From assembly GCF_002252585.1 (NCBI RefSeq), contig NZ_NQLD01000003.1: a stretch of 64,000 bases of DNA, one strand, 5' to 3'. The stretch is from Methanocatella intestini. Its GTDB lineage: Archaea; Methanobacteriota; Methanobacteria; Methanobacteriales; Methanobacteriaceae. The notes beneath the pieces are model-generated. The model was not told where the DNA came from, searched no databases, and saw nothing but the letters and a program-made list of their open reading frames with translations. Within the stretch, counting starts at the first letter, position 1. The number at the start of each line of letters is the position of its first letter. The position numbers and the translations under genes are program-made. This document shows positions 60,675-64,000 of the stretch, in pieces.

Positions 60675-60689
60675 AAAAGTAATACTTTT
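60675..60689. promoter_or_regulatory. Motif copy 4: perfect 15-bp palindrome
   Basis: AAAAGTA-A-TACTTTT, the same palindrome as copy 2 with the central base complemented. It lies about 32 bases upstream of the TATA box of the FmdE-like gene. Confidence 0.6.
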
Positions 60690-60720
60690 TTTAGTTTTTT
60701 TTCATAATTCGTAATAATAA

Positions 60721-60732
60721 TATTTATATATG
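60721..60732 (+). promoter_or_regulatory. TATA box of the FmdE-like gene
   Basis: TATTTATATATG gives an expected start near 60752-60757 and a leader of about 55 bases with a strong ribosome site. Confidence 0.55.
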
Positions 60733-60742
60733 TATTACTTTT
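60728..60742. promoter_or_regulatory. Motif copy 5, overlapping the TATA box of the FmdE-like gene
   Basis: ATATGTA-T-TACTTTT matches the palindrome at 13 of 15 positions and overlaps the end of TATTTATATATG (60721-60732). A protein bound here would block TATA recognition, the expected layout of a repressor site. Confidence 0.55.
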
Positions 60743-60808
60743 CATATTAGATTGTATTCATTTGTTCATGGATACGGATTTAATTAATTAAAAAGGAGGT
60801 TTGATTTA

Positions 60809-63652
60809 ATGGTTGTTAAAAATAACGGGAAGCGATTCGTGTTTATATTATTGGTCGTGACATTAATTGCTTTAATGATGGGCAATGTTTGTGCAGAAGA
60901 TGTTAATGGTACAAATGTTGATACATTAACACCAACTAAATCAATTAATGTAGAGGTTAATTACGAATACGCAAACGATAATAATAATGTAATTCCTGAT
61001 TTTTATATTTATTCAGGTGAAGACAAAATAGAATACAACAATGAGTTGGTTAGCTCAAACAGATTTGTTCTTACATTTAAGGATAATTCTTCTAATGGGT
61101 ATAATATAACGGCTTTGACTGCAGGATATATCTCTCAAAGTCAGATTATCAGTGATTCCATTACTTTTAATTTAAAAGCTAGTGATGCATATAAACTTGG
61201 TCGTGATGTAACTGCTGATGCAGACAGGTTATTGGACTTTAAAACTGCTGATGATATTCTTGTTGTAACAACAGCAGGAGTTACCAAGTTAAATGGTAAA
61301 TCAACTGAAGATGCTCTTGAAGCTATTTTAAACTACGGAACTAAAATTAAATATTCAAATGTTTTAATGTTGCGTGACACTGCTGTTAATCCAATTGATT
61401 TTGCTTTTATTGTTAAAAGAGGAAATGAATTAAAAGCAGTAATTTATGAAAACGGTTCAAGATCTTATTCTTACTTAGGTACAATTTCTGAAAATATGAC
61501 CAGAGAACAATGGAATAATTATTTCAAGTCTATTCATGGTCAAAATGCTTGGTCATTTGCAAGTTTAGCTAATGGATGGGTTGCAGGTGTTTCTAGAGAA
61601 GTACTTCAGGAAGCAGCATTTCATGGACATATCTGTGAAGGTACACTTGGTGGTTACAGTATTGTCAAAGCTTTAATAAAATATTATCCTCCAGTTCAAG
61701 AAACTTTAACTGGTGGAGGATCTCCAGCTGATGTTACTTCCTACAAAATATTAGGAGTTCCTGGAGGCTCTGATGATGATGCAGTACTATTTTTCTTAGA
61801 TGCTACAATTGGTAAAACTTCATATGTTGGAATTGACACCACTGCAACTGGCGCTACTGAAAACATGATTGGTTTTATTAGATGGGATGCAAAATCATTA
61901 TCTGGTGATTTAATTATAATGAGTTTTGATTCTAAGAAGATAAAAGCTGATTTTAAAGCCGAAACTGGTATTAATGCTGATGCTGGAAGCTTAGAAGAAT
62001 TAAAATATTGTACTTGGTGGATTAATAAAATTAATAAAAATCCTGAAGAATTAGCAACATTTTTATATGAATTTACTAATTTAACTGAAGAACAATACTA
62101 TTATTTGATGGGAACTGCAAAAAGTGTTGTTCATGGTAATGTATCTATTGATCCTATTGATTCTCATGGATTAGATATGAATTATATTTTATCATTAAAT
62201 TTACCTAAAGCAACAAGAACTGTTTCTTCTAATGGGTCTGCTTCATTATCTGATAAAGAAATGAAAAATATTGCTTATGAAGCATTCAATAAAGCTAATG
62301 CTATTTTTAAAAAGGAATTAAATATTAATTTAGGTAAAGATAATGTGGATTTAGGTATATTTACTTCTGCAGGTTATGTTTATTTAAATGGTAAAGAAAC
62401 TGTTGTAATACGTGATGGACTTCATGAAATTGCTGGTGCAACTCTATACAGTAAAAACTTGTTACAATATCACCAGGCATTATGGAAACCATTATGGTTT
62501 ACATTTATATTGCGTAATCCTAATTCTGATGTTTTATACTCAGTTTATTTAAGGTATAATCCTGATGGAACATGGTTTGTCGGTGAATTAAATGGAAGTA
62601 ATGTTGTTGATATTGGGATTGAAACTTTAAACAATTCTGTAAAAGTAAAAGCAATTCAAAAAACTTTCATGCCTGATAAAAATTGGAATAATATTCAATC
62701 TATTGCAAATGCATGGAAATCAAATCCTAATTTTGATCAAATAATGGCTTTTTTATACCATAATCATGTTTGTCCTGGTGTACAGCCTGGATTTTTCATA
62801 ACTGATTATATTCAACAGAATCATCCGTTAGGTGAAAATGAATCATATAATTACATTGCATCTAGTACTTATTGTAAAGATGATAGTTTGACTTATTTGT
62901 TAGGTGTATCTCCAGGTATGGGAACTTATTTTGTTCAAAAATTACCTGATTCTGATGTAACTTCTGCATATGTGGAGGGAGCTACTGATGAGGGTGCTTT
63001 AGTTATTTGGGATAATAATTTAAATATTGGTCGTGTTGTTATTGTTTCATTTAAATGGCCTAAAGTAGATACTAGTATGTATGCTACTTCTGAAGCAAAA
63101 CGCGCTGCTCAAATTCAAGCATTCATTGATTTATACAAGGGAATCAATAATCCAAATGTTTTAGAAAAATTTGTTGTTAAAACCAGTGAAGAAAAATGGA
63201 TTACTGCTGAGCAATTTAATTTATTAAAGTCAGGATCTGGTGAATTAAACACTATGTCTTATATTAAGAGTCTTGACGGTTCAGTAACTAAAGAAGATTT
63301 GTTAAAACAGTTAGAAAAGAATAACAATTCAAACACTAATACTAATGCTAACAATAATACTAACTTTAATTCCAACTCTAATGTTAATGAAATATCTCAT
63401 TCATCAGCAAGCAGTGCAGGTGTTTATAATAATCGTAACATACCGCAAAGTAGTAATTCTAATGTTGGCGATTCAAATAATGCATTAGATCCAAGCAGTG
63501 CTGATTTAGGTTCTGATAATGGTAAATCTTATGAAGTTTCTAAAAAATCTCCAGCTAAATCCATTAATCCAGATTATATGCCATATGTAGTAATTGTCAT
63601 ATTAATTGTAGGAATATTAGTTGGTGTAGGTTATATGAAACATAGAAAATAG
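60809..63652 (+). CDS. Large surface protein with two FmdE-like metal-binding domains
   Basis: 947 residues. A signal peptide (about 1-30, FVFILLVVTLIALMMGNVCA) is followed by an N-terminal beta domain, then two related modules. The first has FHGHICEGTLGGYS (His272, His274, Cys276) and then ILGVPGGSDDDAV. The second has YHNHVCPGVQPGFF (His651, His653, Cys655) and then STYCKDDSLTYLLGVSPGMG. The HxHxCxGxxxG pattern with a downstream CxxD is that of FmdE, a zinc-binding protein first noted in the molybdenum formylmethanofuran dehydrogenase operon. A Ser/Asn-rich linker (about 850-915), a C-terminal membrane segment (about 925-943) and KHRK anchor it outside the cell. AAAGGAGG precedes the ATG. 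Confidence 0.88.
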   Translation: MVVKNNGKRFVFILLVVTLIALMMGNVCAEDVNGTNVDTLTPTKSINVEVNYEYANDNNNVIPDFYIYSGEDKIEYNNELVSSNRFVLTFKDNSSNGYNITALTAGYISQSQIISDSITFNLKASDAYKLGRDVTADADRLLDFKTADDILVVTTAGVTKLNGKSTEDALEAILNYGTKIKYSNVLMLRDTAVNPIDFAFIVKRGNELKAVIYENGSRSYSYLGTISENMTREQWNNYFKSIHGQNAWSFASLANGWVAGVSREVLQEAAFHGHICEGTLGGYSIVKALIKYYPPVQETLTGGGSPADVTSYKILGVPGGSDDDAVLFFLDATIGKTSYVGIDTTATGATENMIGFIRWDAKSLSGDLIIMSFDSKKIKADFKAETGINADAGSLEELKYCTWWINKINKNPEELATFLYEFTNLTEEQYYYLMGTAKSVVHGNVSIDPIDSHGLDMNYILSLNLPKATRTVSSNGSASLSDKEMKNIAYEAFNKANAIFKKELNINLGKDNVDLGIFTSAGYVYLNGKETVVIRDGLHEIAGATLYSKNLLQYHQALWKPLWFTFILRNPNSDVLYSVYLRYNPDGTWFVGELNGSNVVDIGIETLNNSVKVKAIQKTFMPDKNWNNIQSIANAWKSNPNFDQIMAFLYHNHVCPGVQPGFFITDYIQQNHPLGENESYNYIASSTYCKDDSLTYLLGVSPGMGTYFVQKLPDSDVTSAYVEGATDEGALVIWDNNLNIGRVVIVSFKWPKVDTSMYATSEAKRAAQIQAFIDLYKGINNPNVLEKFVVKTSEEKWITAEQFNLLKSGSGELNTMSYIKSLDGSVTKEDLLKQLEKNNNSNTNTNANNNTNFNSNSNVNEISHSSASSAGVYNNRNIPQSSNSNVGDSNNALDPSSADLGSDNGKSYEVSKKSPAKSINPDYMPYVVIVILIVGILVGVGYMKHRK

Positions 63653-63670
63653 GAATTTTTGTATTTATGG

Positions 63671-63717
63671 ATTGCATATTAATTTTTTAGTATGCAATTC
63701 TTTTAATATTTTTTTGA
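63671..63717 (+). terminator. Hairpin with T-run after the FmdE-like gene
   Basis: ATTGCATA (63671-63678) pairs exactly with TATGCAAT (63691-63698), followed by TTTTAATATTTTTTT. The next start codon is only 6 bases beyond, so the structure may also be an operator or attenuator for the His-rich gene. Confidence 0.55.
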
Positions 63718-63722
63718 TTTAA

Positions 63723-64000
63723 ATGAATTTTAAAAATATATTATTGTTAATCTCAATAATTTCTCTAATATTTGTTTGTGTAGGTGGAGTAGCTGCACAT
63801 CCTGGACACGGACATGAATATATTGAAGAGGTTTCTTCATCTTCAGATTCTCCACAGTCAGCTCCTTCACATTCCGGTTCATATCAACAGTCACATTCTT
63901 CAGGTGGTTCTTTCGCTTCTCACACTTACCAATCTGAAAGTTCTCAGGGAGTGGCTGAAAAAACACATAGTTTTACTGGCGGAAAATCTGCCGGATCCAG
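63723..64000 (+). CDS. Secreted His-rich protein (partial, runs off right edge)
   Basis: The frame is open from ATG at 63723 to the window end, 92 codons. A signal peptide (about 1-25, ILLLISIISLIFVCVGGVAA) should release a mature protein beginning HPGHGHEYIEE, with three histidines in six residues at the new N-terminus. A Ser/His/Gln-rich, probably flexible region follows (SAPSHSGSYQQSHSSGGSFA, SHTYQSESS). N-terminal HxxHxH is a strong metal-binding feature, and similar ends occur on Ni/Co uptake accessories. It lies 70 bases after the FmdE-like gene on the same strand. The rest of the protein is not visible, so its domains are unknown. Confidence 0.75.
   Translation, partial: MNFKNILLLISIISLIFVCVGGVAAHPGHGHEYIEEVSSSSDSPQSAPSHSGSYQQSHSSGGSFASHTYQSESSQGVAEKTHSFTGGKSAGS

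Larger units (their letters stand above)
60357..60808. other. 452-base divergent regulatory region between cbiM and the FmdE-like gene
   Basis: There is no supported gene here. It contains the cbiM promoter on the minus strand (about 60381-60392), five copies of TATTACTTTT in one or both orientations, a TATA box for the rightward gene (TATTTATATATG, 60721-60732) and its ribosome site AAAGGAGG at about 60792. A 16-codon frame at 60632 lacks a ribosome site. Confidence 0.75.

Noticed and set aside
60632..60682. 16-codon frame in the cbiM/FmdE intergenic region
   Set aside because: No ribosome site and it overlaps the palindromic motif region.
60357..60808. Cobalamin or nickel riboswitch before the cbiM or FmdE-like genes
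   Set aside because: No conserved riboswitch core is visible. The symmetric elements are short DNA palindromes and partly lie upstream of the predicted transcription starts.
1..64000. CRISPR array, insertion sequence, integrase or prophage
   Set aside because: No regularly spaced repeats, transposase or phage-like genes were seen.

Overview
The window is archaeal and fits Methanobrevibacter (Methanobacteriales), probably a gut species close to M. smithii. The evidence is very AT-rich DNA, archaeal-type ribosomal proteins and RNA polymerase subunits (RpoD, RpoN, RpoK, L18e, S8e), an archaeal mevalonate/isopentenyl-phosphate-kinase lipid pathway, a split family-B DNA polymerase small subunit, the methanogen family DUF2121, and secreted adhesin-like proteins with Ig-like repeats. 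Genus is an inference from protein content; no rRNA is present.

Layout. 1-2094 (minus): LemA and a DUF2207 membrane protein. 2301-5356: polyphosphate operon (Ppx/GppA, PPK1). 5584-5668: tRNA-Ser(GGA). 5863-12141: information-processing operon (S13, S4, S11, RpoD, L18e, L13, S9, RpoN, RpoK, enolase, ferredoxin, S2). It runs into MEMO and the isoprenoid set (mevalonate kinase, isopentenyl phosphate kinase, type-2 IPP isomerase, RNase J, prenyl diphosphate synthase) up to 18195. 18460-22484: a DUF2142 membrane protein and a TrmB regulator divergent from hybrid-cluster protein plus cupin. 22564-26548 (minus): methyltransferase, two paralogous TPR membrane proteins and a ferredoxin-fused aldo/keto reductase. 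26676-33845: GltX, DapL and several uncharacterised proteins. 33884-37481 (minus): two tandem MFS transporters and an anchored exoprotein. 37813-52729: mostly housekeeping (PurA, ADP-forming acetyl-CoA synthetase, chorismate synthase, HemB, PheS, ExoIII, PolB2) with some unknowns. 53392-58522: an adhesin in one operon with an ABC-2 transporter and a small Ig-like membrane protein. 58740: S8e. 59240 to the right edge: a locus with features of metal handling.

The most notable region is 59240-64000. A CbiM-type transporter subunit and a small anchored exoprotein (minus strand) diverge from a 947-residue surface protein carrying two FmdE-like His/Cys motifs. A secreted His-rich protein follows at the right edge. 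The divergent intergenic region holds five copies of the motif TATTACTTTT; two of them form perfect 15-bp palindromes and one overlaps the predicted TATA box. I read this as a candidate co-regulated surface metal-capture and uptake system. The metal and the regulator are not determined by the sequence.

No CRISPR array, insertion sequence, integrase or rRNA was seen. Many convergent gene pairs are separated by strong symmetrical hairpins, and several leaders carry perfect inverted repeats (ppx, the region before tRNA-Ser, rpsM).
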